Under the pieces are notes generated by a model. The model did no database searches. It was not told the origin of the DNA and was given only the letters and a program-made list of their open reading frames with translations. A stretch of DNA of 64,000 bases, taken from assembly GCF_017599385.1 (NCBI RefSeq), contig NZ_JAGFPK010000001.1, forward strand, positions 1,813,521-1,877,520, written 5' to 3'. Of the stretch, positions 30,766-41,837 are shown piece after piece (position 1 is the stretch's first letter; each line of letters opens with the position of its first letter). This DNA is from Ciceribacter sp. L1K22. Its GTDB lineage: Bacteria > Pseudomonadota > Alphaproteobacteria > Rhizobiales > Rhizobiaceae. The translations under genes were made by a program, and so were the position numbers.

Positions 30766-30904
30766 GCTTTGAGCGCTCGGAAGGTCCCTTTCTGGGAAAC
30801 CACCTTGGCAAAGTCCCTCCCGCGCGACAATTCGAATATTTCATAAGCCGGAATAGGGGGCATCGCGCCCAACCGTCCCGGTTACAACAAGAAGGCGACC
30901 TGAC

Positions 30905-31273
30905 ATGATTCAGATGCAGACTAACCTCGACGTTGCCGACAATTCCGGCGCGCGTCGTGTCATGTGCATCAAGGTGCTGGGCGGCTCCAAGCGCAAGTAC
31001 GCTTCGGTCGGCGACATCATTGTCGTTTCGATCAAGGAAGCCATTCCGCGCGGCCGCGTGAAGAAGGGTGACGTGATGAAGGCGGTTGTTGTTCGTACCG
31101 CCAAGGACATCCGCCGCGCTGACGGCAGTGTCATCCGTTTCGACACCAATGCTGCCGTCCTCATCGACAACAAGAAAGAGCCGATCGGCACCCGTATCTT
31201 CGGACCGGTTCCGCGCGAACTTCGCGCCAAGAACCATATGAAGATCATCTCGCTGGCTCCGGAAGTACTGTAA
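30905..31273 (+). CDS. rplN: 50S ribosomal protein L14
   Basis: 122 residues. L14 contacts the intersubunit face. The protein begins [33 protein letters not shown] and has the conserved [26 protein letters not shown] end (quoted in pieces of the family signature). First gene of the spc operon, behind a terminator and a 139-base leader. Confidence 0.97.
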   Translation: MIQMQTNLDVADNSGARRVMCIKVLGGSKRKYASVGDIIVVSIKEAIPRGRVKKGDVMKAVVVRTAKDIRRADGSVIRFDTNAAVLIDNKKEPIGTRIFGPVPRELRAKNHMKIISLAPEVL

Positions 31274-31286
31274 GGGAGCGATAGCG

Positions 31287-31595
31287 ATGCAGAAGATCCG
31301 CAAGGGCGACAAGGTCGTCATTCTGGCCGGCAAGGACAAGGGTCGTTCCGGCGAAGTGCTTCAGGTCATGCCGAAGGAGGACCGTGCGGTCGTCCGTGGC
31401 ATCAACATGGTCAAGCGTCACCAGCGCCAGACCCAGACCCAGGAAGCGGGTATCATCAACAAGGAAGCCCCCATCCATCTGTCCAACCTGGCGATTGCCG
31501 ACAAGGACGGCAAGCCGACCCGCGTCGGTTTCCAGGTCGTTGACGGCAAGAAGGTGCGTGTGGCCAAGCGTTCGGGAGAAGTGATCGATGGCTGA
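31287..31595 (+). CDS. rplX: 50S ribosomal protein L24
   Basis: 102 residues. L24 begins 50S assembly on the solvent side. The KOW motif [20 protein letters not shown] is at the N-terminus, followed by [12 protein letters not shown]. The end overlaps the rplE start by eight bases, giving strong coupling. Confidence 0.97.
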   Translation: MQKIRKGDKVVILAGKDKGRSGEVLQVMPKEDRAVVRGINMVKRHQRQTQTQEAGIINKEAPIHLSNLAIADKDGKPTRVGFQVVDGKKVRVAKRSGEVIDG

Positions 31596-32145
31596 GGCAA
31601 AGTACGAGCCGCGTCTCAAGGTGGAATACGTTTCCCGCATCCGCAAGGCCATGCAGGAGAAGTTCTCCTACTCCAACGAGATGCAGATCCCGAAGCTTGA
31701 AAAGATCGTGATCAACATGGGTGTGGGCGAGGCGACTGCCGACTCCAAGAAGCCCACCGTTGCAGCTGCGGACCTCGCGGCGATCGCTGGCCAGAAGCCG
31801 GTCATCACCCGTGCCCGCAACTCGATCGCAGGCTTCAAGGTTCGCGAAGGCATGCCGATCGGCGCGAAGGTCACCCTCCGTGGCGCCCGCATGTATGAAT
31901 TCCTGGATCGCCTGGTCAACATCGCGCTGCCGCGCGTTCGCGACTTCCGCGGCCTGAATCCGAAGAGCTTTGACGGCCGTGGCAACTTCGCCATGGGCAT
32001 CAAGGAACACATCGTCTTCCCCGAGATCAACTACGACAAGGTTGATCAGATGTGGGGCATGGACATCATCGTTTGCACGACGGCTCCGACCGACGACGAA
32101 GCACGGGCTCTATTGACAGAGTTCAACTTCCCGTTCCGTCAGTAA
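31588..32145 (+). CDS. rplE: 50S ribosomal protein L5
   Basis: 185 residues. L5 binds 5S rRNA in the central protuberance and contacts the P-site tRNA. Signature [15 protein letters not shown] and the segment [25 protein letters not shown] are present. GAGAAG inside the end of rplX serves as ribosome site. Overlap with rplX is eight bases. Confidence 0.97.
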   Translation: MAEAKYEPRLKVEYVSRIRKAMQEKFSYSNEMQIPKLEKIVINMGVGEATADSKKPTVAAADLAAIAGQKPVITRARNSIAGFKVREGMPIGAKVTLRGARMYEFLDRLVNIALPRVRDFRGLNPKSFDGRGNFAMGIKEHIVFPEINYDKVDQMWGMDIIVCTTAPTDDEARALLTEFNFPFRQ

Positions 32146-32176
32146 CCGTAACGACGAGCGTAGAGAGGATCTCAAT

Positions 32177-32482
32177 ATGGCGAAGACAAGCGCAGTTGAA
32201 AAGAACAAGCGCCGCCGCAAGACCGCCGCCAACCAGGCCGCCAAGCGCGCTGCCCTGAAGGCGATCATCATGAACCAGACCCTTCCGATCGAAGACCGGT
32301 TCAAGGCAACCCTGAAGCTCGCGGAACTTCCGCGCGATGGCTCCAAGACCCGCATTCGCAACCGTTGCGAAGTCACCGGTCGTCCGCGCGCGTTCTACCG
32401 CAAGCTCAAGATGTCGCGTATCGCGCTTCGCGAGCTGGGCAATCTCGGCAAGGTGCCGGGCATTGTGAAGTCGAGCTGGTAA
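32177..32482 (+). CDS. rpsN: 30S ribosomal protein S14
   Basis: 101 residues, the long zinc-free form: the zinc ribbon cysteines of the short form are absent and the conserved end is [21 protein letters not shown]14 lies in the 30S head. There is no second, zinc-binding paralogue in the window. AGAGAGGATC precedes the ATG. Confidence 0.97.
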   Translation: MAKTSAVEKNKRRRKTAANQAAKRAALKAIIMNQTLPIEDRFKATLKLAELPRDGSKTRIRNRCEVTGRPRAFYRKLKMSRIALRELGNLGKVPGIVKSSW

Positions 32483-32494
32483 GGAGACGGGCAA

Positions 32495-32893
32495 ATGACG
32501 ATGACTGATCCGTTGGGCGATATGCTCACCCGTATCCGGAATGGTATCCACCGCCGCAAGTCGACGGTGTCCACTCCGGCCTCCAAGCTGCGCGCTCGCG
32601 TTCTCGACGTTCTCCAGGCCGAGGGTTACATCCGCGGCTACTCCGAAGTGGAGTTCGAGACCGGCAAGACCGAGTTCCAGATCGAGCTGAAGTACTATGA
32701 AGGCGCGCCGGTGATCCGTGAGATCGGCCGCGTGTCCAAGCCGGGCCGCCGAGTTTATGTCTCGGTCAAGTCCATTCCGCAGGTCGCGAACGGCCTCGGC
32801 ATCACCATCCTTTCGACTCCGAAGGGCGTGATGGCCGATCACCAGGCTCGCGAACAGAACGTTGGTGGCGAGGTTCTCTGCTCTGTCTTCTAA
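32495..32893 (+). CDS. rpsH: 30S ribosomal protein S8
   Basis: 132 residues. S8 binds central 16S rRNA and in E. coli represses the spc operon at the rplE start. Begins [17 protein letters not shown] and ends in the conserved [17 protein letters not shown]. An AAGGAGACGGGC site precedes the ATG. Confidence 0.97.
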   Translation: MTMTDPLGDMLTRIRNGIHRRKSTVSTPASKLRARVLDVLQAEGYIRGYSEVEFETGKTEFQIELKYYEGAPVIREIGRVSKPGRRVYVSVKSIPQVANGLGITILSTPKGVMADHQAREQNVGGEVLCSVF

Positions 32894-32937
32894 GACAGCG
32901 CAGGGGAACTCCATAGCGAACAGACAGGATAAAAACT

Positions 32938-33471
32938 ATGTCTCGTATCGGTAAGAAGCCCGTTCCGGTTCCGGCAGGTGTGACTGCTGCTGTCGATGGC
33001 CAGAAGGTCACGGCAAAGGGTCCGAAGGGCGAACTGTTCTTCGTCGCGAATGACGATATCTCCGTGAAGCTCGAAGACAACGCCGTTGTCGTCCAGCCGA
33101 TCAACGACTCCAAGGGTGCTCGTTCCAAGTGGGGCATGTCCCGCACGATGGTCGAGAACATCTTCAAGGGCGTTAAGGACGGTTACGAGCGCAAGCTCGA
33201 AATCAACGGCGTTGGTTACCGCGCCGCCATGCAGGGCAAGAACCTGCAGCTGGCGCTCGGCTTCAGCCACGACGTCGTCTATGAGCCGCCGCAGGGCATC
33301 ACCATCGCTGTACCGAAGCCGACCGAAATCATCGTCACCGGCATCAACAAGCAGCAGGTTGGCCAGGTCGCAGCCGAGATCCGCGAATATCGCGGCCCCG
33401 AGCCCTACAAGGGCAAGGGCGTCAAGTATGCCGAAGAGCGGATTGTCCGCAAAGAAGGCAAGAAGAAGTAA
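32938..33471 (+). CDS. rplF: 50S ribosomal protein L6
   Basis: 177 residues with two repeated domains of about 80 residues. L6 sits near the sarcin-ricin loop and factor-binding site. The family signature [24 protein letters not shown] is at the C-terminus (residues about 154-177). The gene follows rpsH by 44 bases and precedes rplR by 12. Confidence 0.97.
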   Translation: MSRIGKKPVPVPAGVTAAVDGQKVTAKGPKGELFFVANDDISVKLEDNAVVVQPINDSKGARSKWGMSRTMVENIFKGVKDGYERKLEINGVGYRAAMQGKNLQLALGFSHDVVYEPPQGITIAVPKPTEIIVTGINKQQVGQVAAEIREYRGPEPYKGKGVKYAEERIVRKEGKKK

Positions 33472-33483
33472 GGAACGCGCGAA

Positions 33484-33846
33484 ATGGCAAGCAGAAAAGA
33501 AGCACTTGTTCGTCGTGCCAATCGCGTACGGCGCCAGATCAAGGCGGTGGCCAATGGCCGTCCGCGTCTGTCGGTACATCGCTCGTCGAAGAACATCTAC
33601 GCTCAGATCATCGACGATGTCGCTGGCCGCACACTGGCCGCTGCATCGACCCTTGATGGCGATCTGAAGAAGGGCCTGAAGACCGGCGCCGATATCGCAG
33701 CAGCCGCTGCTGTCGGCAAGCTCGTAGCCGAGCGCGCGTCCAAGGCTGGCGTCAAGGATGTCGTCTTCGACCGTGGCGCCTTCATCTATCACGGCCGCAT
33801 CAAGGCTCTCGCCGAGGCAGCTCGCGAAGGTGGTCTGAACTTCTGA
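33484..33846 (+). CDS. rplR: 50S ribosomal protein L18
   Basis: 120 residues. L18 carries 5S rRNA into the 50S subunit with L5. The basic N-terminus ([20 protein letters not shown]) and [27 protein letters not shown] end are typical. It is followed by two GC-rich hairpins before rpsE. Confidence 0.97.
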   Translation: MASRKEALVRRANRVRRQIKAVANGRPRLSVHRSSKNIYAQIIDDVAGRTLAAASTLDGDLKKGLKTGADIAAAAAVGKLVAERASKAGVKDVVFDRGAFIYHGRIKALAEAAREGGLNF

Positions 33847-33852
33847 TGAATT

Positions 33853-33893
33853 GCCGCCCGGTTCGCCGGGCGGCTTTCCGGCCTTCCGGCCGG
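33853..33893 (+). terminator. Two hairpins between rplR and rpsE
   Basis: GCCGCCCGG-TTCG-CCGGGCGGC (33853-33874) is a strong stem with a TTCG loop followed by TTT, and CCGGCC-TTCC-GGCCGG (33878-33893) follows at once. They lie in a 131-base gap inside the spc operon. Partial termination or mRNA stabilisation is likely; full termination would leave rpsE to secY without a promoter unless one lies in the remaining 84 bases. Confidence 0.55.
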
Positions 33894-33977
33894 CTCCACG
33901 ATCGCCCGAACCGAAAAGGGAATGGCGTGTTTTTGTAATCTGCCGATTGCACCCGGAAAAGAAAAAGGAAGAGGACA

Positions 33978-34547
33978 ATGGCACAGGAAAAGCGTGGTTC
34001 GCGGGACGACCGTCAGAACCGTGAAGAGCGCGATAGCGAGTTTGTCGACAAGCTGGTCGCCATCAACCGCGTCGCCAAGGTGGTGAAGGGCGGCCGTCGT
34101 TTCGGCTTTGCCGCTCTCGTCGTCGTTGGTGACCAGAAGGGCCGCGTCGGCTTCGGCCACGGCAAGGCACGCGAAGTGCCGGAAGCCATCCGCAAGGCCA
34201 CCGAAGCCGCCAAGCGCGACCTAATCTTCGTACCGCTGCGCGACGGCCGTACGCTGCATCATGACGTTCACGGCCGCCATGGCGCCGGCAAGGTTCTGCT
34301 GCGCGCCGCAAAGGCCGGTACCGGTATCATCGCCGGTGGTCCGATGCGCGCCGTTTTCGAAACGCTCGGCATGCATGACGTTGTCGCCAAGTCGACCGGT
34401 TCGTCGAACCCCTACAACATGGTTCGTGCGACCTTCGACGCCCTGAAGCACCAGGTTCACCCGAAGGACATCGCAGCTCAGCGCGGCCTCAAGTACGCCA
34501 CGCTCCAGGCTCGTCGTGCCGCCTCCGGCAACTCGGCTGAAGAATAA
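33978..34547 (+). CDS. rpsE: 30S ribosomal protein S5
   Basis: 189 residues, longer than in E. coli through a charged N-terminal extension ([21 protein letters not shown]). S5 lines the mRNA entry pore and affects fidelity. The signature [30 protein letters not shown] and the [23 protein letters not shown] stretch are complete. An AAGAGGACA site precedes the ATG. Confidence 0.97.
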   Translation: MAQEKRGSRDDRQNREERDSEFVDKLVAINRVAKVVKGGRRFGFAALVVVGDQKGRVGFGHGKAREVPEAIRKATEAAKRDLIFVPLRDGRTLHHDVHGRHGAGKVLLRAAKAGTGIIAGGPMRAVFETLGMHDVVAKSTGSSNPYNMVRATFDALKHQVHPKDIAAQRGLKYATLQARRAASGNSAEE

Positions 34548-34560
34548 GAGGGTCTGATCC

Positions 34561-34770
34561 ATGGCTAAGGCTACGAAGAAGACTGAAGCAAAGACGGTCA
34601 CGATCGAACAGATCGGTTCGCCTATCCGCCGCCCGGAAATCCAGCGCAAGACGCTGATCGGTCTGGGTCTCAACAAGATGCACCGTGTCCGTACCCTGGA
34701 AGACACTCCTTCGGTTCGCGGCATGATCCGTGCTGTCCAGCATCTCGTTCGCGTCGTCGACGAGAAGTGA
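34561..34770 (+). CDS. rpmD: 50S ribosomal protein L30
   Basis: 69 residues; the extra N-terminal ten residues ([10 protein letters not shown]) are common in alphaproteobacteria. L30 is a small two-helix protein of the 50S subunit. The core [20 protein letters not shown] and [23 protein letters not shown] are typical. It lies 13 bases after rpsE and 16 bases before rplO. Confidence 0.96.
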   Translation: MAKATKKTEAKTVTIEQIGSPIRRPEIQRKTLIGLGLNKMHRVRTLEDTPSVRGMIRAVQHLVRVVDEK

Positions 34771-34786
34771 GACGGAGGAAAACGTC

Positions 34787-35266
34787 ATGAAACTGAATGA
34801 AATCAAGGACAACGAAGGCGCGTCCAAGGATCGTATCCGCGTAGGTCGCGGTATCGGCTCCGGCAAGGGCAAGACCGGTGGTCGCGGCGTCAAGGGTCAG
34901 AAGGCCCGTTCCGGCGTTGCCATCAACGGCTTCGAAGGCGGTCAGATGCCGATCTACCGTCGCCTGCCGAAGCGCGGCTTCAACAACATCTTCGCGTCTG
35001 ACTATGTCACCGTTTCGGTGGGCCGTATCCAGGCTGCGATCGATGCCAAGAAGCTCGACGCCAAGGCAACGATCGACGCTGCTGCCCTCAAGGCCGCCGG
35101 CGTGATCCGTCGCCCGAAGGACGGCGTTCGCGTTCTCTCCGACGGTGAACTGAAGGCGAAGCTTTCGCTCGAAGTCGCCGGCGCTTCCAAGGCCGCGATC
35201 GAAAAGATCGAAAAGGCTGGCGGTTCGATCAAGCTGCTCGTTGCAGCCGCTGAAACGGCCGAGTGA
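34787..35266 (+). CDS. rplO: 50S ribosomal protein L15
   Basis: 159 residues. L15 is a late 50S assembly protein. The glycine- and basic-rich N-terminus ([20 protein letters not shown]) and [19 protein letters not shown] are conserved. The ATG at 34787 follows GACGGAGGAAAAC; the 19 open codons upstream overlap rpmD in another frame. A terminator follows at once. Confidence 0.97.
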   Translation: MKLNEIKDNEGASKDRIRVGRGIGSGKGKTGGRGVKGQKARSGVAINGFEGGQMPIYRRLPKRGFNNIFASDYVTVSVGRIQAAIDAKKLDAKATIDAAALKAAGVIRRPKDGVRVLSDGELKAKLSLEVAGASKAAIEKIEKAGGSIKLLVAAAETAE

Positions 35267-35280
35267 AGTTTTAAGACTTT

Positions 35281-35313
35281 ATCGCCCGGGGTGCTTCACA
35301 CCGGGCGATTTTT
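35281..35313 (+). terminator. Terminator between rplO and secY
   Basis: ATCGCCCGG pairs perfectly with CCGGGCGAT around 11 bases and is followed by five T residues including the last stem base. It separates secY from the ribosomal genes; the 180 bases from here to secY presumably contain a promoter, but I cannot place one with confidence. Confidence 0.75.
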
Positions 35314-35494
35314 CTCCCATATGTGAGCCTCACATTCCAAAGGACGGAATGACGCCGTTTCGTCTTCCGGGGGATTCTGGAAAACAAGGGTGAGGCAAGT
35401 GACACGCTCTCCGCGCCCGGTTTTCCGAAAAGATTGAATACGTTTTCCGGCCTGCCGCGTTCCGTGGCGCCGGTTTCGGTACGCGGAGAATTTC

Positions 35495-36831
<1,337 letters not shown>

Positions 36832-36835
<4 letters not shown>

Positions 36836-37482
36836 GACTTATACTTTTGGGGCCGCCGGGTGCAGGGAAGGGCACCCAGGCCCAGCGTATCGTCGAGAAG
36901 CACGGGATCCCGCAACTCTCGACCGGTGACATGCTGCGGGCTGCCGTCAGCGCTGGAACCGAAGTCGGCAAGCGTGCGAAAGCCGTGATGGACGCCGGCA
37001 ATCTGGTGTCCGACGATATCGTCAATGCCATCGTGTCCGAGCGAATCGATGCGCCCGATTGCGCAAATGGCTTCATCCTGGATGGCTACCCCCGCACCCT
37101 GGTGCAGGCCGACGCCGTCGAGGCCATGCTTGCTGACAAGAAAATGCAGCTCGATGTCGTGATCGAACTGCAGGTGAATGATTCGGTTCTGGTGGACCGC
37201 GTCGCCGGCCGTTATACCTGCGCCAACTGCGGCGCCGGCTACCATGACCGGCTGCAGAAGCCGAAGGTCGAGGGAGTCTGCGACAAGTGCGGTTCGACGG
37301 AGTTCAAGCGCCGTCCGGACGACAACGCCGAGACCATGACGACCCGTCTTCAGGACTACTACAAGAAGACCTCGCCGCTGATCGGCTACTACTATGCCAA
37401 GCGCAAGCTGAAGAGCGTCGACGGCATGGCTGAGATCGATGAAGTCACGGCTTCGATCGAGAAAGTGCTTGCCGGCCTGTGA
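36832..37482 (+). CDS. adk: Adenylate kinase, zinc-LID form
   Basis: 216 residues. Catalyses ATP + AMP to 2 ADP. The P loop is [11 protein letters not shown] (8-18), followed by [19 protein letters not shown]. The LID carries four cysteines (CANCGAGY near 125 and CDKCGS near 145) instead of the hydrogen-bonding His/Ser/Asp/Thr set of E. coli, so it should bind a structural zinc ion. The gene starts inside the secY stop and is the usual junction between the spc and alpha operons. A 227-base gap follows. Confidence 0.97.
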
Positions 37483-37709
37483 GGCCGGCGGGGAAAGAAT
37501 CTTTTCGGGCCCGGTTGCTTTTGTCGACTGATTCCGTTAAACAGCGCGCCAACTCGCGACATTTGAGCGATCGGCGCGTTCTCTCCGGAGGAGAGACCGG
37601 GTTCGGTCGTTTTGACTTGTCGGGACCCGTATCTGAAAATGGTGGCCGTTCGGCCGCAATAACGAGACACCACTTGCCGGATGGCAACTGGAACGCAAGG
37701 AGAATAGGC

Positions 37710-38078
37710 GTGGCACGTATCGCTGGCGTCAACATCCCGACTGCAAAGCGCGTTGTTATCGCGTTGCGCTACATTCACGGGATCGGCCCGAAGTTCGCAC
37801 AGGAAATCGTCGAGAAGGTCGGTATTCCGGCCGAGAAGCGCGTCCATCAGCTGACGGACGCCGAGATCCTGCAGATCCGCGAAACCATTGACCGCGACTA
37901 CCAGGTCGAAGGCGACCTGCGTCGCGAAACCGCGATGAACATCAAGCGTCTGATGGACCTTGGCTGCTACCGTGGTCTTCGTCACCGTCGTGGCCTTCCG
38001 GTCCGCGGTCAGCGCACGCACACCAACGCTCGTACCCGCAAGGGTCCGGCGAAGGCGATCGCAGGCAAGAAGAAGTAA
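37710..38078 (+). CDS. rpsM: 30S ribosomal protein S13
   Basis: 122 residues with a GTG start (37710) preceded by CGCAAGGAGAATA. S13 lies at the top of the 30S head and contacts P-site tRNA through its C-terminal tail. The signature [27 protein letters not shown] (residues about 92-118) is complete. An open frame runs 77 codons upstream but shows no conservation, so the GTG is preferred. First gene of the alpha operon. Confidence 0.96.
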   Translation: MARIAGVNIPTAKRVVIALRYIHGIGPKFAQEIVEKVGIPAEKRVHQLTDAEILQIRETIDRDYQVEGDLRRETAMNIKRLMDLGCYRGLRHRRGLPVRGQRTHTNARTRKGPAKAIAGKKK

Positions 38079-38210
38079 TTTCCGGATTTTTCCGGATGGA
38101 GGGCTGGCGCGTCAGTGCCGGCCTTCTTTGAGTTTGGCGGGGGCCAACGGGCCCTTTCCAGGTGTAGCCGCTGGAATTACGGCGGCGCTGAGATCCATGA
38201 AAGGGAAAAC

Positions 38211-38600
38211 ATGGCCAAGGAAGCCACCCGCGTCCGCCGTCGCGAACGCAAGAACATCTCGTCGGGCGTAGCGCACGTGAACTCGACGTTCAACAACACG
38301 ATGATCACCATCACCGACGCGCAGGGCAACGCGATTGCCTGGTCGTCGGCCGGTGCCAAGGGTTTCAAGGGTTCGCGCAAGTCGACCCCGTTCGCCGCCC
38401 AGATCGCTGCTGAAGACTGCGCCAAGAAGGCCCAGGAACACGGCATGAAGTCTCTCGAAGTGGAAGTTTGCGGTCCGGGTTCGGGTCGTGAATCCGCTCT
38501 GCGCGCCCTCCAGGCTGCCGGCTTCATGATCACCTCGATCCGCGATGTGACCCCGATCCCGCACAACGGCTGCCGCCCGCGCAAGAAGCGCCGCGTCTGA
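38211..38600 (+). CDS. rpsK: 30S ribosomal protein S11
   Basis: 129 residues. S11 forms part of the 30S platform that binds the Shine-Dalgarno helix. It shows [30 protein letters not shown], the segment [18 protein letters not shown], and [18 protein letters not shown] (all typical). The ATG at 38211 follows AAAGGGAAAAC; the extra upstream codons are not conserved. Confidence 0.97.
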   Translation: MAKEATRVRRRERKNISSGVAHVNSTFNNTMITITDAQGNAIAWSSAGAKGFKGSRKSTPFAAQIAAEDCAKKAQEHGMKSLEVEVCGPGSGRESALRALQAAGFMITSIRDVTPIPHNGCRPRKKRRV

Positions 38601-38700
38601 TCATCAATCGTCCAGCCGGGGAGCGCGGGCCGCGCTCCTTCGGTGCTTCTAAGGCTCGGCCGGCACGATTGGATGGTGTCGGCGACAGGAAGGTAAAAAC

Positions 38701-39711
38701 ATGATTCAGAAGAACTGGCAGGAACTGATCAAGCCGAACAAGGTGGAGTTCACTTCGTCCGGTCGCACGAAGGCAACGCTCGTCGCCGAGCCGCTGGAGC
38801 GGGGCTTTGGCCTCACGCTCGGCAACTCGCTGCGCCGCGTTCTCTTGTCGTCGCTTCGTGGTGCCGCTGTAACCGCGGTCCAGATCGACGGCGTGTTGCA
38901 TGAGTTCTCGTCGATCCCGGGCGTCCGGGAAGACGTGACCGACATCGTGCTCAACATCAAGGAAATCGCCATCAAGATGGACGGCGATGACGCGAAGCGC
39001 ATGGTCGTGCGCAAGCAGGGCCCGGGCGTGGTCACCGCTGGCGATATCCAGACGGTCGGCGACATCGAGATCCTGAACCCCGACCACGTGATCTGCACGC
39101 TGGACGACGGAGCTGAAATCCGCATGGAATTCACCGTCAACAACGGCAAGGGCTACGTGCCTGCAGAGCGCAACCGCGCTGAAGATGCTCCGATCGGCCT
39201 CATCCCCGTCGATAGCCTCTACTCGCCGGTCAAGAAGGTCTCCTACAAGGTCGAAAACACCCGCGAGGGCCAGGTTCTCGACTACGACAAGCTGACCATG
39301 ACCATCGAAACCGATGGCTCGGTCACCGGTGAAGATGCTGTCGCCTTCGCGGCCCGCATCCTCCAGGACCAGCTTGGCGTCTTCGTCAACTTCGACGAGC
39401 CGCAGAAGGAAGTCGAGGAAGAGTCGGTCACCGAACTCGCCTTCAACCCGGCGCTGCTCAAGAAGGTCGACGAGCTGGAACTTTCGGTCCGCTCGGCAAA
39501 CTGCCTGAAGAACGACAACATCGTTTACATCGGCGATCTGATCCAGAAGACCGAGGCAGAAATGCTGCGCACGCCGAACTTCGGCCGCAAGTCGCTCAAC
39601 GAGATCAAGGAAGTTCTCGCTTCCATGGGCCTGCACCTCGGCATGGAAGTGCCGGCATGGCCGCCCGAGAACATCGAAGATCTGGCCAAGCGTTACGAAG
39701 ACCAGTACTAA
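38701..39711 (+). CDS. rpoA: DNA-directed RNA polymerase subunit alpha
   Basis: 336 residues. The N-terminal domain (1-235) dimerises and starts polymerase assembly; it shows [36 protein letters not shown]. The C-terminal domain (about 250-325) binds UP elements and activators; it includes the helix-hairpin-helix [37 protein letters not shown] precedes the ATG. It follows rpsK by 100 bases; rpsD is not in this cluster, as is usual in rhizobia. Confidence 0.98.
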   Translation: MIQKNWQELIKPNKVEFTSSGRTKATLVAEPLERGFGLTLGNSLRRVLLSSLRGAAVTAVQIDGVLHEFSSIPGVREDVTDIVLNIKEIAIKMDGDDAKRMVVRKQGPGVVTAGDIQTVGDIEILNPDHVICTLDDGAEIRMEFTVNNGKGYVPAERNRAEDAPIGLIPVDSLYSPVKKVSYKVENTREGQVLDYDKLTMTIETDGSVTGEDAVAFAARILQDQLGVFVNFDEPQKEVEEESVTELAFNPALLKKVDELELSVRSANCLKNDNIVYIGDLIQKTEAEMLRTPNFGRKSLNEIKEVLASMGLHLGMEVPAWPPENIEDLAKRYEDQY

Positions 39712-39718
39712 GAAACAA

Positions 39719-39744
39719 AAAAGGCAGGTTTACCTCTGCCTTTT
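39719..39744 (+). terminator. Hairpin between rpoA and rplQ
   Basis: AAAAGGCAG and CTGCCTTTT pair around eight bases, giving a stem with A-rich and U-rich sides, as in bidirectional terminators. It lies directly after the rpoA stop, so rplQ may be reached only by read-through or by its own promoter in the next 80 bases. Confidence 0.6.
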
Positions 39745-39826
39745 CCAGTCAAACTGCGGGCGAATGCCCGTATGTGTCAGGAAACGGCAGCCTCTGAGAG
39801 AGAGCCTGCACTAAAGGAGAATAGCA

Positions 39827-40249
39827 ATGCGCCACCAGAATTCCGGCCGCAAGCTGAACCGTACCGCCAGCCACCGTAAGGCGATGTTCGCCAACATGGC
39901 GGCTTCGCTCATCACCCATGAGCAGATCGTCACGACGCTCCCGAAGGCGAAGGAAATTCGCCCGATCGTCGAGAAGCTGGTGACCCTCGGCAAGCGCGGC
40001 GACCTGCACGCTCGTCGTCAGGCCATCTCGCAGATCAAGGACCAGGACGCCGTCCGCAAGCTGTTCGATGCCATCGCCACCCGCTACGCTTCGCGTAACG
40101 GCGGCTACCTGCGCATCATGAAGGCCGGCTTCCGCCAGGGCGACAACGCTCCGCTCGCCGTCATCGAGTTCGTCGAGCGCGACGTCGATGCCAAGGGCGC
40201 AGCCGACAAGGCCCGCGTCGCCGCCGAAGCCGAAGCTGAAGCAGCGTAA
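39827..40249 (+). CDS. rplQ: 50S ribosomal protein L17
   Basis: 140 residues. L17 lies at the tunnel exit. The start [29 protein letters not shown] and the [18 protein letters not shown] segment are conserved. The C-terminal tail is extended and rich in Ala and Glu (AAEAEAEAA). An AAAGGAGAATAG site precedes the ATG. It ends the ribosomal superoperon. Confidence 0.97.
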   Translation: MRHQNSGRKLNRTASHRKAMFANMAASLITHEQIVTTLPKAKEIRPIVEKLVTLGKRGDLHARRQAISQIKDQDAVRKLFDAIATRYASRNGGYLRIMKAGFRQGDNAPLAVIEFVERDVDAKGAADKARVAAEAEAEAA

Positions 40250-40270
40250 GGTTCTTCCCCTAAGGGGATA

Positions 40271-40304
40271 AGAAAAGCCGGGTGAGCGATCATCCGGCTT
40301 TTCT
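40271..40304 (+). terminator. Bidirectional terminator after rplQ
   Basis: AGAAAAGCCGG pairs perfectly with CCGGCTTTTCT around 12 bases. The left end is A-rich and the right end is U-rich, so it serves rplQ and the converging minus-strand gene alike, whose stop is four bases away. Confidence 0.85.
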
Positions 40305-40307
40305 GCG

Positions 40308-40721
40308 TTAAGTCGTCTGATGGCGGGTGCGCAGAGCGTGGTCGGCGACTGCCGCGACCGTAATCCCGGCGATATAGGCGACGATGTTCCAGACGGAGAA
40401 GATGCGGCCGAGCAGCAGCGCGCCGGCGAGCGTCAGGCGGAATTCATCGAGCCAGGGCGTGTGGTAAAGCCTGATGAGTTCCACCGTCACGGCAATGACT
40501 GTCGAAAGCAGGACCTGTAATCGTGGTCGCCCCGGCACGATCACCGTCACCAGCAGATAGACCATCACGCCCCAGAGCAACGATCCGCCATACTTGACGA
40601 ACCAGTAGGGCAGGCCGGCTTCGTAGCCTGCGAGCCGAAGTATCGTGCCGGTCGCGATCACCAGCGCCGCAGCGCCTAGTCGCCGGAGCCGGCTCTTGTG
40701 GATTGCCTTCATTTTGTCCAT
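40308..40721 (-). CDS. DUF2809 family membrane protein
   Basis: 137 residues with four predicted transmembrane segments. The segment YEAGLPYWFVKYGGSLLWGVMVYLLV and the later LIRLYHTPWLDEFRLTLAGALLLGR are characteristic of DUF2809, a family of unknown function found in Gram-negative bacteria and bacteroidetes. The ATG at 40721 has AAGGAG just ahead; a second ATG at 40712 is possible. It converges on rplQ with a shared terminator and diverges from the DUF817 gene, 60 bases away. Confidence 0.8.
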   Translation of the reverse strand: MDKMKAIHKSRLRRLGAAALVIATGTILRLAGYEAGLPYWFVKYGGSLLWGVMVYLLVTVIVPGRPRLQVLLSTVIAVTVELIRLYHTPWLDEFRLTLAGALLLGRIFSVWNIVAYIAGITVAAVADHALRTRHQTT

Positions 40722-40781
40722 CCGCTCCTTCTAACTGGAGTATACGCAGAGGCAAGTGCTGGCGACGGGACGGACCACAGG

Positions 40782-41654
40782 ATGACCACTCTACCCATTC
40801 AACGCCTTTCCGGGCTCGAAGGTCTCGACCGCGCGTTGATCGATCCGCCTCCGGCGCCGGAACTCTCCGGTTTCCGCCGCTTCGCCGTCGAGTTCCTTCT
40901 GTTCGGCATCAAGGAAGCCCGTGCCTGCCTCTTCGCCGGCCTGTTCTTCGTGTCGATCTTCGTCACACCGCGCGAGGGCTTGTTCGGCATACCGCGTTAC
41001 GATCTCCTGCTGATCATCGCCATCGCCATCCAGATTTTCATGGTCTGGTCGAAGCTTGAAACGATCGACGAACTGAAGGCGATCTGCCTGTTCCATGTGG
41101 TGGGTTTTGCGCTTGAGGTGTTCAAGGTGTCCGGTGCCATCCAGTCCTGGTCCTATCAGGATTTCGCCTACACGAAGGTGCTCGGCGTGCCGCTCTTCGC
41201 CGGTTTCATGTATGCTGCGGTCGGAAGCTACATCATCCAGGCCTGGCGCCTGTTGCATGTCCGGATCCGCCATCACCCGCCATACTGGATGGCGGCCGTG
41301 GTCGCGCTGGCGATCTACGTGAACTTCTTCACCCATCATTTCATCGGCGACTACCGCTGGTATATCGCCGCACTCGCGATCGGCCTCTATGCCCGCGCGA
41401 CGGTCATCTACCGTCCGTTCGATCGCGACCGGAAGATGCCGATGATCCTCTCCTTCATCCTCATCGGCTTCTTCATCTGGCTGGCGGAAAACATCTCCAC
41501 CTTCTTCGCCGTCTGGCATTACCCCAATCAGATCGGCGCCTGGTCCACCGTCCACCTCGGCAAGTGGAGCTCCTGGACGCTGGTGGCGATGATGACCTTC
41601 ACCATCGTCGCCTCGCTCAAGCACATCCGCGAGAAGATCTACATCCCGAAGTGA
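40782..41654 (+). CDS. DUF817 family integral membrane protein
   Basis: 290 residues, mostly transmembrane (about eight segments). The run SYQDFAYTKVLGVPLFAGFMYAAVGSYIIQAWRLL and NFFTHHFIGDYRWYIAALAIGLYARATV with paired histidines are typical of DUF817, whose function is not known. The ATG at 40782 (MTTLPIQRL) is chosen; the longer frame crosses the divergent promoter region. It shares a 60-base divergent spacer with the DUF2809 gene. Confidence 0.8.
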   Translation: MTTLPIQRLSGLEGLDRALIDPPPAPELSGFRRFAVEFLLFGIKEARACLFAGLFFVSIFVTPREGLFGIPRYDLLLIIAIAIQIFMVWSKLETIDELKAICLFHVVGFALEVFKVSGAIQSWSYQDFAYTKVLGVPLFAGFMYAAVGSYIIQAWRLLHVRIRHHPPYWMAAVVALAIYVNFFTHHFIGDYRWYIAALAIGLYARATVIYRPFDRDRKMPMILSFILIGFFIWLAENISTFFAVWHYPNQIGAWSTVHLGKWSSWTLVAMMTFTIVASLKHIREKIYIPK

Positions 41655-41837
41655 TATCGAAATAGGTGCTCGGTGCCGCCGGAGACGGGAAATCCTCGCG
41701 CCAAGCACAGCCATCTGTCTTCGTGATCCAAAAAAACCGTTGTGGTCAGAAACAAATTGACCTGCGTCAAGTGCTGACGCGGAGCTTGCGCTAGCCTCGG
41801 TCCATCAAAGGTTGGACTTGAAAAAAAGAGGTTTCCA

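Noticed and set aside
36836..37709. Search for rpmJ (L36) between secY and rpsM
   Set aside because: Only adk and a 227-base gap lie there; I found no 37-41 codon frame with the expected Cys/His zinc pattern. It is usually elsewhere in alphaproteobacteria.
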